A stretch of 64,000 nucleotides of DNA. Origin: Centropus unirufus (taxonomy: Eukaryota > Chordata > Aves > Cuculiformes > Centropidae). The notes under the pieces are model-generated. The model searched no databases. It worked only from the letters and a program-made list of their open reading frames with translations, and was not told where the DNA came from. The stretch spans positions 213,803 to 277,802 of the forward strand of contig VYZI01000525.1 of NCBI GenBank assembly GCA_013397695.1, written 5' to 3'. The position numbers and the translations under genes are program-made. Position 1 is the first letter of the stretch, and each line of letters opens with the position of its first letter. Of the stretch, positions 24,050-35,079 are shown in pieces.

Positions 24050-25511
24050 TAGTGCTGTGCTGCAAAGATTTACTTTATTGCTTGAAGTACTTTAAGGCTT
24101 AAATCTAAGGCTACAAACTGAAGAACACCCAGTATCCTCCAACCTACCATCACCTCTCCACTCCAGCTTTCACGAGATCTGGTCTCAATTATTCAAGTTA
24201 CTTACACTTCACTAAATTCAATACTGTAATGCTGTAGGGTAACCTTCAGGATCCAAGAATAAATTCACCTCCTTACTGTAATTCAAGGGAAAAGCAGCAG
24301 TATACACATACCCTTTACAGGGTGCAAGTTCTGTGCTAGGACTTGCTAACAGTGCTGGAACATTCCACACTTGTGCACGAGGACCCTGATTACAGACCCA
24401 AATGAAAGCTTTAAGTCAGTACCTGTCTCTATCCTTAGTTCGATTTGTTTGGAGTGTTCTGATATTTTGTTTTGTTGGAGCTTTTTGGTTGGTTTGTTTT
24501 TACTTTTGGTTAGCTTCTCATACAACTAAAGAACAACCTAGGCAGTAGTGGTTAGTGTACAAATAAATGAAGCAAGGTGATACTACAAACATAAGCTATA
24601 ACAGGAGACAAACTGGCATCTCTTAACAGCACCAAAGCATCTCTTCCTTTCAGTACTCTTATGCTGTGGTCCCAGGTTTTGGTCCAAGATCTAGCACAAT
24701 TTGCAGTCTCCTCCTGCAAGACTGTTATCAGTTGAAGTTGAAAGACCTTATTCTTTAAAGGAATTAAGAAAACATTTAAAGTAAGTTTTATCAGATATCA
24801 AGCTTGCAGAAGCTACATTAAGGCTCTGTAATACTTAAGCAGAAAACCTAGCACCACAACATGAAATATCTGATAACAAGCATCTACTACACAATTATAA
24901 ATGTTAACTTTGGCCTGCTAAAAGCCTTCACTGTAGCTCTTTTATACCGCTTATGTTGTACAGTACTCAGCTATTAGCTGCTTTCATATATAGAATATAT
25001 AGAAGCTTTGTTTCCAGGCTTGGTGATTTCAGACTGGGGCATCGGTCCCTCTCCGCAACAGTAAGCAACTTCTCATCTTACTGTATCACTTGTTCAATTA
25101 AGGATTTCAATAGATTTAATACCATTATTCATTCTACGTTCTGTAAAGTCAGATGAAGACAATTCCTTAATAAGCATTAAGACACCTGGGACCTCTACAA
25201 TGTTTTGTGACTTGCAGAATGAGAAGAACTAACCAAAAGCAGCTTTAGAACACCTTGGAGCAGCAAAAGCTGCATCAGAACACATCGTGTGACATCATTT
25301 TATGTGATTGCTTCACAATATTGCTTTAAAAAGCTCACATGTGAAAAGAGGACTTAAAACTTCTGGGCTTCAAGTACAAAAAAAATCACAAAAAAACTGT
25401 AATAATATATATGAAACTAAGGTTTTTGCATTACAGTACTGCTCTAGCGCTCTGCTTCATAAGAAAGTTCACTACACAGTGCATCCATCACACCCAGTGC
25501 ATTGGACATGA
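24050..25511 (-). other. SKP2: SKP2 3'UTR, approximate extent
   Basis: The - strand downstream of the SKP2 stop has no coding structure. The first strong poly(A) hexamer in this direction is at 24074-24079. Extent is inferred. Confidence 0.5.
24074..24079 (-). terminator. SKP2: poly(A) signal AATAAA for SKP2
   Basis: TTTATT on the + strand is AATAAA on the - strand, about 1.43 kb after the SKP2 stop. On the - strand it is followed by tgtcttttgttcac, a GT/T-rich element. A further - strand hexamer at 23542-23547 would give an overlap with the NADK2 3'UTR. Confidence 0.5.
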
Positions 25512-25722
25512 TCATTTGTAAGCACGCTTCAGCGACAGTCTGCACTTCATGCCCCAGATCATACGTCTGTCTTCAATGCCATAAGATGGCCTTGCAATAT
25601 TTGTAAAACATGAAGCGTTTATGTCTATGTGAGGAAATGTTTCCCTGAGGAGCCGTAGGGAGCAATAGGACACTATTCCAAATACCTGAAGAGTCTTTAA
25701 TGTTCTAAGTCTAGCAAATTCT
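25512..25722 (-). CDS. SKP2: SKP2 terminal coding exon and stop
   Basis: Acceptor tttctag. It encodes EFARLRTLKTLQVFGIV, HIDINASCFTNIARPSYG, then MIWGMKCRLSLKRAYK and TGA at 25512-25514. This is the C-terminal LRR and tail that in human packs against CKS1 and substrate. Confidence 0.96.
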
Positions 25723-28700
25723 CTAGAAAAAAAAGAGAAATTAATCATGAATCTGAACTTTTTTTTACTCTGTACCCAAACTAAACTGCATTTCCAATTT
25801 TTTTTTTTAGAAGGCAACTCCTGAAGCTAACTTCCCCTTCCCAATTTTTAAAAATAGAAACTAGTGCTCTTTACTGATAAGACAGGAAACAGTCTAAATA
25901 AATTGATTATTTCTGTTCTTCTCTCCCACGCAGAATGAAAACAAACTAGTATTCCCCCCCCCTTTAATTTCCTTGGACTTAAATATTAGGAACAAATGGA
26001 AGGAATTGCTCAAGATGAAGCTTCAGGATGTGGCTCAGAGGGCACAAGACTAGGTACTATCAGTTTCCAATTTGTCATGGTGATTTTATAGCTAGCCAGC
26101 ACTGGGTTCTCAATTGCTTCATGTTTGCCCAGTCATCATGTTCTGTGTATTTATAAACAAGTACTGGACAAAACTGAAAGGTAGATATACACAAGCTATC
26201 ACAACAGTCCACACTGCTACAGAAAAGGTTCTTCAGATTCATATTTTCATAGTCCTGTTCCTCTCACAACTTCTTCTTGTTGAGGATTTCCTTATGAGAT
26301 CCTTCCTGAGGTAATTAAAATGGATCACTGCTATAAGGCAGGAAAAACTCACAAGCAGGCTACTCTTAAGCTGATTTTCAGCGGCAACCAGTAATTGCTA
26401 CAGGCGCACACAAACACATTCATATAATAAATATATACCCTAGCTTGTCAGTATATACTGTCAACCGTTAACTCACCCAAAGGGGTGAATCTTCCTGGCA
26501 AGCACAATTGAAAGTCAAATAATGACAGAAATACTGGTCATTGGCAGGACCGCAACCTGCAGCTGTACCTCACAGTAGTGAGTACCAATACTTTAATACC
26601 TTAAGGGAAGACAATGTGTGCCCTGAGCAGTAAATTCCATGAGTACAGACTGGCATCACAGAAAGATTGTCTCAGAGACCCATGGTTCCAGTCTGGATTA
26701 TCAAAAGTACAGGCTCTACCAGTATCTTTTTATCTTTGCTCCTTACTCCGAATTCCTCATGTGAGTAAGCTTTTCAAAACAGTTATTGGAATTTTAAGCC
26801 TAAAATAAAGCAAGTTTAAATTAGCTCATCCTCTATGAATAACAAACTAAAGCCATTTAGATAATACTTACAATAAGGATGCAGGTGATATCTGATAACA
26901 TCGGCTAAGAGCCAGGTGTTCCAGAAAGGAGAGCTGACGAAGATACTGAAAGCATTCGGGCTTCAACATCACACTGTCACTGTACATAAAAGCACACAAA
27001 ATGGAAGGTTAAGCACAAAGCAGTAGTAACTTGATATTTCCAAAATCTAAACTGGGAAATTTAATGAATATCAACTTTTGTCTACCAATACCAAGTATTT
27101 TTGCACAATATGAATTAACCAGTTTTGTGTGTATTTGTTGTAGGGGCAGGGATTTTTATTTTTCACTAAAGGGGAGGTGAAGCAGAAGCTTCTCTGCAAG
27201 CAGATACCCTGCAGCAGAACTCTTGCCATGAAAAGGCAATGACTTTACACATCAAGAGTTCAAAATATTTTAATTTATTAGGTCAAAACAAAATACTTTT
27301 TACAGTTCTATGGTCAAGTAACAAGTTTATATCAGAGCTGAAGTAATACCCCTCTAGGATGTTAGGCTCAAATTGCCTTCAAATGCTTCCTTCCAGTACC
27401 TATTCACTATGACCCATTGTTAGTTAACACATCTTGTATGTATGTGGGATTTATGCTGACGTAACAAAACATCTTAAAGGTAGTTACCTGCTTCAGATTA
27501 GGTCATGCCAGATAGCAAATCTTTTGTAGGTTTAGCATAGAAAGTGTTTTCTGGTTGTGCAATCTTTCACAATCAGGCAATATCACTACACAATTACTGC
27601 ACCACAATAGAATTGCTGAACCCCTGAACCAAAAGCCTTTAAGGACTAGCTGCACAGCTCTTACCTGAGATCTAAATTGGAGATTAAAGGACATCTTTCC
27701 ACCAATATTTTAACATCTGAAAAGAAGTCACACAGTCAGTCCATCTTTCAATAATAGGACAAGCGTGCTTCATACAACATAGTCACTTCCATATAAGTTC
27801 ATGTATGTTCTCCACTGGAACCCCACATTAGAAACAAATTTATTCAAAATATATGTATCCAGACTTAAGAGCACACATTCTGTCTATCAAGATACCTTTC
27901 AGGGACTTTATTAATAGTTAGCAAAATGGATCCACTTAATCTAAAGAAATGCCCAGAAAGTCGGTTGTGCCAGCAACTTAAAATAGGTAGATAATTAGAA
28001 TGATACTGCTGTGGCAATCTACTGAGACACGGTAATGTTGGGAAGCCCAAAATTTACATGGGATTTTTTCATACCAAAACTTTCACACATTAAATACTCT
28101 CTCAGAGAATCAAGTTCTTCAGGCATCTCCATTTTCACCCATAGAAAGTTCTTTACTCATGAAAGTTATGGTTTTCTTGAGATCATCTTATCTTTACCTG
28201 CTTGTCAGCCAATGCCCTGTTGCCACATTTGCCCATTGAGAAAATAAGTTTTTCTTTACCACCAAAGCCACTTCACCCTTTATGTTCTTGTTCATTTTGT
28301 TGTGCCCTCCTCGCGATCTAGACTTCTCTGCATTTTCTGTTATCCTACAACTTTTCCCAAATTTCCCTCCTAGAGCTACTGGCAAATAGATAGTTAATGT
28401 TGATTACTGAGATTATTTGCCTTCCAAGTTAACTGGTATCCATGGGATATCATATTTGCCCAAAACTGAAGTAATTGTGATGGCTCCCCTATCTTGGAAG
28501 ATGCCTTCAGCAGCCACAATAGCAGAAGCCTGAATGAAGTCCAAGAACAGTATCTGGAAGGCTTGCTCACAGTGGAACATGGGACCCAGTGTATCCTGCT
28601 TCTGGGATTCCAGAAGGGCTGTACATGTAAATTGAAGATGAAGTGAGCTTTCACCTGACTTTTAAGATTTGGTGGCAAATCATATCACTCCTTATGGCTG

Positions 28701-31700
28701 AGGCAGAGACATGAATAGAATTTTCTGATAGCAAGAGCACCAGGCTATACAGTGAACAAAAATCAGTATAAGTGCATGGTTTTTCTATATATATACAGCA
28801 GATGACAAATGAGAAGAAAAAAATAAAGCCTGCTGCTTTACTGTGCAACAAAGTTTTGCCATGCTGCTATTTACCTGATATTTGTAGATTCTGTCTGTAT
28901 CCACTTAAATTTAATTGGGTTATGGTTGCAGTAATAGTATTGACTGCTACTCTGACATGGAAGCATGTGAAGTCACACCAGGACAAGTTCAACTCCTGCA
29001 ACCTACACATGAATAAACAGATTTGTTTTGAAGAATGAATAAAATACAGTTTGAGTTCTGATATTACCTATTACAGTTCACACTTGTAACACATCTACTA
29101 CCAAGTTCCTGAATGCACTACAAATTTTGCTGTGACAAAAATCAAGCTCTGGAGCAGGCTGCCCAACAACTCTGTGGAATCTGCCTTTGGAGTTTGTCAA
29201 GATTCAACCAGAGAAAAACAGCCCCTCTCAACCTGACCAGTACTAAATTTAGACCCTGCTGGTGGCAACCGTTCATAGTGACTTCCTAATGCTACTTCCA
29301 GCTGGAATGAGTCAATACTATCTTAGGAAGTGAAATGGTTCTCTCTGGGGACTGCCACAGGGAGAGACTTTTTTCAACTTACTTCTGGTTTGTGTCCTGA
29401 ATCCATTTCTACCGAACAGATGTTCACATTAAGAGGAAAAAGTGCTATTATTAGCAGTGGTCAGATGACCCAATTCATCCTAATTAGTATGAAATACTTC
29501 ATAGATTTATGTAGGTACTGGTCTGATACCTTGAGTCTCTTTTGATGCCCGATTACCTAAATCCTGTCACCATTTGGGCTGGGACAGAGTGTGCAGGTGT
29601 AGTAGATGTAGCCAGAGGACAAAGACAGCGAACAGTACAACAAGAGCATTTACACAGCAATCTCTACATAAACAAAAAAAAACCCCCCAAATTTGCTACT
29701 AGCATTCCTAGCACCTGTTGTTCACTGTACATACTCTAAAGAGCTCATGATCAGAGCAAGCAATAGAGAGCATTATCTACCCATGATGGGCAGAGAGTGA
29801 TTAAGTCTTTATCTGTCCACTAACTTGCGGTTTGATTAGAAACATGCTTTTGCAGAAGCAAAGCGTAAGTAGATTGTCCAGCATCTCACAGGAAGTCAGC
29901 AGGATGAGGATATAAATCCCAGCCCGACCAGGGCTCAAGTGCAGTGACTTCCTGCCAGCAGATGGCTTAGTCACTGCAGCGATCAGTCTGAACACAACAC
30001 TTCACAAAGCAGGTTACTGAAGGATTATTCTACCATCAATAGAAAGGTAAAATGTTTTCTGCCATCCATGTTATACTCTGATTGCAAAGGAAGCTTTGGG
30101 ACCCCACATTTCACTTTGATATCACAAACTGCTTTCATTAAGAAAATGAAATTACATGATAATCAAAGGAATATAAACAGGGTTTATTCACCAGCAATAT
30201 TTACTTTAAGGATGATCAAGGCAACTCAAGATCGATTACTGAAGTACATATTTGCTAGCAAAGAAGATAGTTAATGGAAAGAAAATGCCCAACTACTCTG
30301 CTAATAATCAACTGTTACACTTTCAGGAAGACAAAGAAATTCATAAAAAAGATAGAGACAAATATAATTGGGATGCATATGGAAAAAAATAAAATATCTT
30401 TTCTCAAGAAAAACAGTAAGCAGGAATGGCAAAAAAACTATTTCTCTTACATAAAACAGTTGCTCAACATCAGTCCTAAGGTCTCAGGAGAAAACCCTGA
30501 ACAGCCACACAGATTTAGTCGGGTCATATTGGGATTCTCAGCAATGCTCCTGTAGAGAAGAAAAAAGACAAGACTTATTGAACTTAAATGTTGGAACATT
30601 ACTTCCATTGCTAGGATGTGAGACTGTTTACAAGCAAAGATACCAGTGAATGAATGAATTATTCATTAAACATGCAGCACTGCATCTTTCATAAACTGAT
30701 CAACTTAAGAGTCACTAAGGATCTCAACTCTGTACTTGCTGTGTCACAACACAACTTTAAAAGGGACACCTGCCTATTTACCTGACATTTGTGACTAGCC
30801 TGTCCATTTATAAACTACCTTTTAAAAGGAAATAATTTCTTTTCATCTTCTCTATGCCATTAACCAGACCATGACTTATTGGAGATGACCATACCTCTAC
30901 AAAAGAAAACAATCATCCCATTTATGAAGTTATCTCCCTGCAAGATGGGGGTTATTCAAGAAGAAAATACACAGCCAAACAGCATCCTCCCCAAATGCTT
31001 CTGTTTGCAAGACTAAAGCAGACAAGCAGTGGGCAGAACCTGGAAAAACCCTTACACCCAGTATCTACATTTGTATCTAATTATCAGATATTTTTTAGCT
31101 GGCATAAAAAAAACCAAGCTATATTGGTTTATTTGTACTGATTTTTGGGGTTCCTTCTCTTCCCCTGCCCCCTGGTGTGAGGAAGGCATCAGAAATCTCA
31201 AAAGTAGGAAGCAGCACACCCAGGTGTCTGCCATCTGACTTACAGTCACTGGCACCTCCACAATCACCTGATGTGATTGAACAAGAAGTTGTCTGCCTAT
31301 CCATCCGAGTCTCTCCAGTTTAACCAAACAATACTTCACCTGCAGAACTACAGAATCTGTAGTTTTCCAGACACTCCAAAGGAAGTTGAACAAAGAACTG
31401 AGAAACAGTGCAGAAGCACAACAAGCATCTGGTGGAAGAGGAGCTGGGACCTCTTAAAAGCAAAATAATCTGTATGCCAAACAAAGTTCTCTTGGGAGCA
31501 GAGAAATAGGAAAATAAAAGCTGTACAGCTTGACTGTGGGAACAGTCAGGGGAAACATAAACCTGAGACAAGGCAAGCTCTCCCTGCACTAGACATAGGA
31601 AAAAAACAACATTAAAAGACTCTTCCACAGGGATGTTTCCTCCTCACCTTATCTCTTAGAGGCTAGAAAAAGGTAGTTTATCTAGCCTGCTGGCTAGCTC

Positions 31701-34455
31701 TGTCAGGTGCCTGAAGTAGGCCATCCCAAAAGACTCCCATAACAAACAACCCTCAGCTGAATTGTTTTCTAACCTGCCTAAGAAGATGCCACCAAAAAGA
31801 AGGTGTTTACTGAGTATTCCTAAATATGTCACTCACGTCATGATTAAGTCAGAAATCACTAATCCCTCCAAGCTGAGGTTCTGCAGCCTTTTACATCGGC
31901 AAAGAATACTCTCAAGTGCTCCAACAGACACGGTGCAGTTTGACAAATCCATATGTTGAAGTCTGAGAGGTCTAAAAAGGGAAAAAGATAAGTTATTAAA
32001 ATTGCATTATGACTTGCTCCACAAATTCCCCATGCCATAAATATATCCAATACACTAAAACAGTGCAAAACTCGCAGAAAATTAATATTTTTGTATTCAG
32101 CTGCACACTGGACGTACTACCATACTAAGCTTGCTAGGCCTACTGCTAAGCTACCAGCTAAAACTGCAAAACTCTCATCTTCAAAGCATTTACAAGATTT
32201 GCTATAACAACTCTAAGTCCATTCTGGTGAGGGTAAATGATTTTTGAGCTTCTCATAAAAAAAAAATAAAATACTGGAGATGCTGACAATCCTTCAAGTT
32301 CTACAAAATACAAATTGCAAATGGATGATGGTGCTTGATGCATTCAAAAAGCCACATGAACTTTGCTCTAATTAACTGATAGGTGAGGGTAGATCCTCTT
32401 ATTTCAAGATATGCTCAGCCACCGATTAGCTTTTCCACAACCAGAGGCAGCACAAATACTATTACTGTTGCATATCTTAAAACAAAAAAATACAGAGAAA
32501 CTATAAATATTTTGAGTTTCAGGACACAGAACATGTAGAAAAAGCTTCACCTGTCTGTTTTAAATAATGGACTCCTAATAGAAGACCTGGGGCAGCGGAA
32601 TATGGTAACACCTGCAGGCAGCAGCTGTCCAATCACTCCTGGTGCCAGATTTGCCGCAGCCAGATCAAGAGACTGCCAGAGACATTCATCCATCCTAAGG
32701 CACAGAATTATACTTGTTAGTGAATAGCTAAGTTGATCGTAACCATGAGTACAACCACAGAAAGTTTCCGGTGTCACAAAAGACTGAGACAGAGGGAAAG
32801 CCATTTAATAGAATTTATGAATGTTACAATATGAGCCATCTTTTGATTACACATACATATAGCTCACATACAGCATAGATTGAATTATATGAGACTAAAT
32901 AAGATGAGAACCAGATCACTTAACAGTCTATGGAAGCCAAGGTTTTCTTAGTACTAAAAAGAGATAACTGATACTTACGAAAGATTATGCCATCTCTTGC
33001 AAGTCAGAGAAACTCCCAGCAGCAAATCTCTTAGGGGCAAACAGGCAAAGATAGACAAAAGCAATTCATCTGGTAGGGCATCCCAAGAAACACCTTTAGG
33101 AAAAGAGGGAAAAAAAAAAGCATCTTGGTTAGCTTTCTTGTATTCTAAGGCTTGTAAAGTCCTCTCCCTGCCTCTGCCGAAATGGCCCATCCTTCCTATT
33201 CATGTCAGGTTCCCAGATATGTAGCAGAGCATCTCCTGAAATATGTCCCTTGGGCAGAGCAACAGATGCAGCTCAGGGCCCTGCTGGGCTGAAGTGCCAC
33301 CCAAGTCCCATGCACCAAGAGCAGACAGATACAGGAACATGTGACAAACCCCTGATGCACTGGACTGGGCTGATGGGGATAAGCAGGAGCCAACCATGGC
33401 TTATGCGTGCCACTATTCTGGAGCCAGACTCACCACCGTTGCCTAAAGGCTTACATAGAACAGGACATATCAGTCCAAGCCACTAGAGCTTGAAGTGATA
33501 CTCTGCCGGAAAAGAGAAAAAAAAATAAGCAAGAAATAGAAGTACTGATGCCTCGCGATGCCCACTCTCCATCTCTACTGCAGGGCAAATGAAACCTGGG
33601 CGGAGGTGACATTACCCGACTCTGCCTCTTGAGGACGTCTAGGCTGGTACCCGAGGTCCAAGTCCTTTTCAACCTCTCTCGTCTTCTGCCGCTTCAGAGG
33701 AGGAGAAAATGCTGGCTCCTGAAGGTCCTGCAGAGTATTTTCATCGCCCTTCTTGAGGGCAGGCATGCCCATGCTCGAGGGCTCCGAGGCTCTGCCGGAG
33801 TCCCTGCTGCAGGCGACGTTGGGGGAAACATTGCTGCTGTCGGACGGGATCTCCTGGAGGTGTTTTCTGCAAACACACAACACCCACGGGCTATGCAGGT
33901 GCTTCCAGACCGGCACCGCACGGATGCAGCGCCCCGCGCAGAGCCCGCATTCCAAGCGCCGGATCGGGAAGCACCAGCAGCGCGCACAGCGGTGCCCGGT
34001 CCGGCAGATCCAGGGGGCACAGGGAACGCCGCTGCAGGGCGGGTGGCGGCACCGGGGCAAGGAGCCGATGGAGACGGCGTGCTACGGCCCCGGCACCACC
34101 GAAACCCCCGCGCAGACCAGAAGGGGCGGGGACCGGGCGGGAGAGCGGGAAGCGCGGCGCCGGCGGGATGCGCGGGTCCTGCGGGGCTCAGCGCTCCCCG
34201 CGGATCCTTCCCCCGCTTCAGCCATCCGCACTGACACCCCGGGATGCGCGGATCCCCCCGGGGCTGCGCCCGCCCCTCCCGCGGGACACCGGGCTCAGCG
34301 CGCGCGCCCCATTCCCGAGTTTCCCACGCACATCCCCCCCGCGCCCTCCCGCGCCACAGCCCACGCGCAGCCCCGGCTGCAGCCGCAGCTGAACGGCGGG
34401 GGGAGCGCCTCGGGCACCCGGCGCTGCTGCCGGCGCTGCTCCCTCACCTGCTCAT
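25512..34455 (-). CDS. SKP2: SKP2, S-phase kinase-associated protein 2 (complete, 10 exons)
   Basis: SKP2 is the substrate-recognition F-box protein of the SCF ubiquitin ligase that, with CKS1, marks p27 and other cell-cycle inhibitors for the proteasome. Exons in coding order are 34448-34455, 33616-33866, 32979-33093, 32551-32694, 31837-31971, 30451-30549, 28875-29002, 27665-27716, 26872-26979 and 25512-25722. They sum to 1251 bases: 416 residues plus stop, against about 424 in human. Residues 1-86 are a disordered N-terminus with an RKHL destruction-box-like motif at 3-6; the F-box begins at GVSWDALPDELLL (87-99); leucine-rich repeats follow (LNLCGCSGFS, ELNLSWC, LNLSGYRQNL, NLDLSDSVML, TLKTLQVFGI); the tail ends LKRAYK. 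All phases close and all borders are GT/AG. Start chosen as ATGAGCAG before a donor, giving Met-Ser-Arg as in the known short first coding exon. Confidence 0.97.
26872..26979 (-). CDS. SKP2: SKP2 coding exon 9, LRR
   Basis: Acceptor tgtacag, donor gtaagt. It encodes DSVMLKPECFQYLRQLSFLE, then HLALSRCYQISPASLL (residues 311-347). Confidence 0.94.
27665..27716 (-). CDS. SKP2: SKP2 coding exon 8 (52 bases)
   Basis: Acceptor cttttcag, donor gtaaga. It encodes DVKILVERCPLISNLDLS. Recognised by phase with both neighbours and by the repeat pattern VxxCPxLxxLDLS. Confidence 0.9.
28875..29002 (-). CDS. SKP2: SKP2 coding exon 7, LRR
   Basis: Acceptor catgtgtag, donor gtaaat. It encodes LQELNLSWCDFTCFHVRVAV and TITQLNLSGYRQNLQIS (residues 251-294). 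The two LNLS repeats are the clearest LRR signatures in the gene. Confidence 0.94.
29140..29290 (+). mobile_element. Worn CR1 tail
   Basis: ctggagcaggctgcccaac…ctctgtggaatctgcctttgg resembles the CR1 3'UTR; short and diverged, in an SKP2 intron. Confidence 0.5.
29835..29990. mobile_element. Possible MIR/CORE-SINE relic
   Basis: gattgtccagcatctcacagg, gaagtcagcaggatgagg and atataaatcccag follow, in order, the known pattern of MIR-type SINEs. Judged by eye only; could be chance. Confidence 0.35.
30451..30549 (-). CDS. SKP2: SKP2 coding exon 6, LRR
   Basis: Acceptor tctctacag, donor gtaaga. It encodes SIAENPNMTRLNLCGCSGFS and LGLMLSNCF (residues 218-251). Confidence 0.94.
31837..31971 (-). CDS. 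SKP2: SKP2 coding exon 5, LRR
   Basis: Acceptor ctttttag, donor gtgagt. It encodes PLRLQHMDLSNCTVSVG, then RLQNLSLEGLVISD (residues 173-218). Confidence 0.95.
32551..32694 (-). CDS. SKP2: SKP2 coding exon 4
   Basis: Acceptor tgccttag, donor gtgaag. It encodes MDECLWQSLDLAAANL, GVTIFRCPRS and SPLFKTD (residues 125-173), the end of the F-box and the first leucine-rich repeat. Confidence 0.95.
32979..33093 (-). CDS. SKP2: SKP2 coding exon 3, F-box
   Basis: Acceptor ttcctaaag, donor gtaagt. It encodes VSWDALPDELLLSIFACLPL and CKRWHNLS (residues 87-125), the F-box that binds SKP1. Confidence 0.96.
33616..33866 (-). CDS. SKP2: SKP2 coding exon 2, regulatory N-terminus
   Basis: Acceptor gtttgcag, donor gtaatg. 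It encodes KHLQEIPSDSSN through FSPPLKRQKTREVEKD and ends at ESG (residues 4-87). SPP at 57-59 aligns with the CDK site Ser64 of human SKP2. T65 aligns with human Ser72, but the arginine five residues upstream that an Akt site needs is a leucine here. Confidence 0.93.
34448..34455 (-). CDS. SKP2: SKP2 coding exon 1 (8 coding bases)
   Basis: On the - strand ATGAGCAG is followed directly by gtgagg. Joined to the next exon it gives M-S-R-K-H-L-Q-E-I-P, aligned with the vertebrate N-terminus. Only eight coding bases are present; the rest of the exon is 5'UTR inside the CpG island. Confidence 0.88.
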
Positions 34456-34559
34456 GGTCGGGGCAGGGCATGCTCCAGCCGCTCAGCTCACACCGCGCTT
34501 TTCAATACCGCGCCGAGCGCGGGGCGCCCCGCCCCTCCCGGGAGCCTGCCGCAGAGCCT

Positions 34560-34577
34560 GCCGGGAGCTGTAGTTCC
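34560..34577 (-). promoter_or_regulatory. ACTACA-type promoter element, copy 1
   Basis: gccgggagctgtagttcc, read on the other strand, contains GGAACTACAGCTCCC. This matches the ACTACAnYTCC core motif of vertebrate CpG-island promoters, bound by ZNF143/THAP11-type factors (family knowledge). Factor binding is not shown by the sequence. Confidence 0.6.
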
Positions 34578-34660
34578 TCGCGGCGGCGGGGGGGGGCGGT
34601 ACGCACAGTGCATGATGCCCGCCTCCGGCCGGAAGCCAGTGAGCGCTCGGCGCTAAGCTT

Positions 34661-34678
34661 GCCGGGAGCTGTAGTTCC
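34661..34678 (-). promoter_or_regulatory. ACTACA-type promoter element, copy 2
   Basis: Identical 18-base element (gccgggagctgtagttcc) exactly 101 bases after the first. It is the head of the second unit of a tandem duplication. Confidence 0.6.
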
Positions 34679-34749
34679 CTGCTGCGGAAGGGGCCGTACC
34701 CACAGTGCCTCGCGCCGCCTCCGGGGCGGTGCCGAAGGCGGCCGGGCCG

Positions 34750-34900
34750 GGAGCGGTGGGTGCCGGTGGCGGCCGCAGCGACGCGGAACGAGCCGGGCGC
34801 GGCGATCGGAGCCCTCGCGCGGAGGCCGGCGGCAGCAGCCGGCATGGAGAGCGGTGCTGCCCCGCGAGGGACCGGCTGCTGAGCGGGGGCTGTGTCTGCG
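34750..34900 (+). other. LMBRD2: Probable LMBRD2 non-coding exon 1
   Basis: A strong donor, tgtctgcg|gtgagg, lies at 34900/34901 in the CpG island and points toward LMBRD2. The first coding exon has its own acceptor at 44797/44798, so an upstream 5'UTR exon is required. The start is a guess; only the donor is seen. Confidence 0.45.
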
Positions 34901-34994
34901 GTGAGGGATGGCGGCTGCGCCGAGTCACGGCGGGGCGGGGGCCTGCGCGGGGCCCGGAGCCGCAGGGGGGACCGCGTCCCGCCCCTCCCCGGGC

Positions 34995-35079
34995 NNNNNN
35001 NNNNNNNNNNNNNNNNNNNNNNNNNNNNNNNNNNNNNNNNNNNNNNNNNNNNNNNNNNNNNNNNNNNNNNNNNNNNNNN
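34995..35079. other. Assembly gap, 85 N
   Basis: Unresolved bases directly after a GC-rich run in the promoter island; true length unknown. Confidence 0.99.

Larger units (their letters stand above)
34560..34740. repeat. Tandem duplication of a ~100 bp promoter unit
   Basis: Unit 1 starts at 34560, unit 2 at 34661. Both hold, in order, the 18-base ACTACA element, a G-rich spacer, gtac(g/c)cacagtgc, and gcctccgg. Spacer bases differ, so the duplication is not recent or has been under drift. Confidence 0.65.

Noticed and set aside
33753..34904. A 383-codon open frame on the + strand
   Set aside because: It runs antisense through SKP2 exons 2 and 1 and the CpG island. Its Arg/Ala/Pro/Gly-rich product is typical of GC-rich noise with few stops, and it has no recognisable domain.
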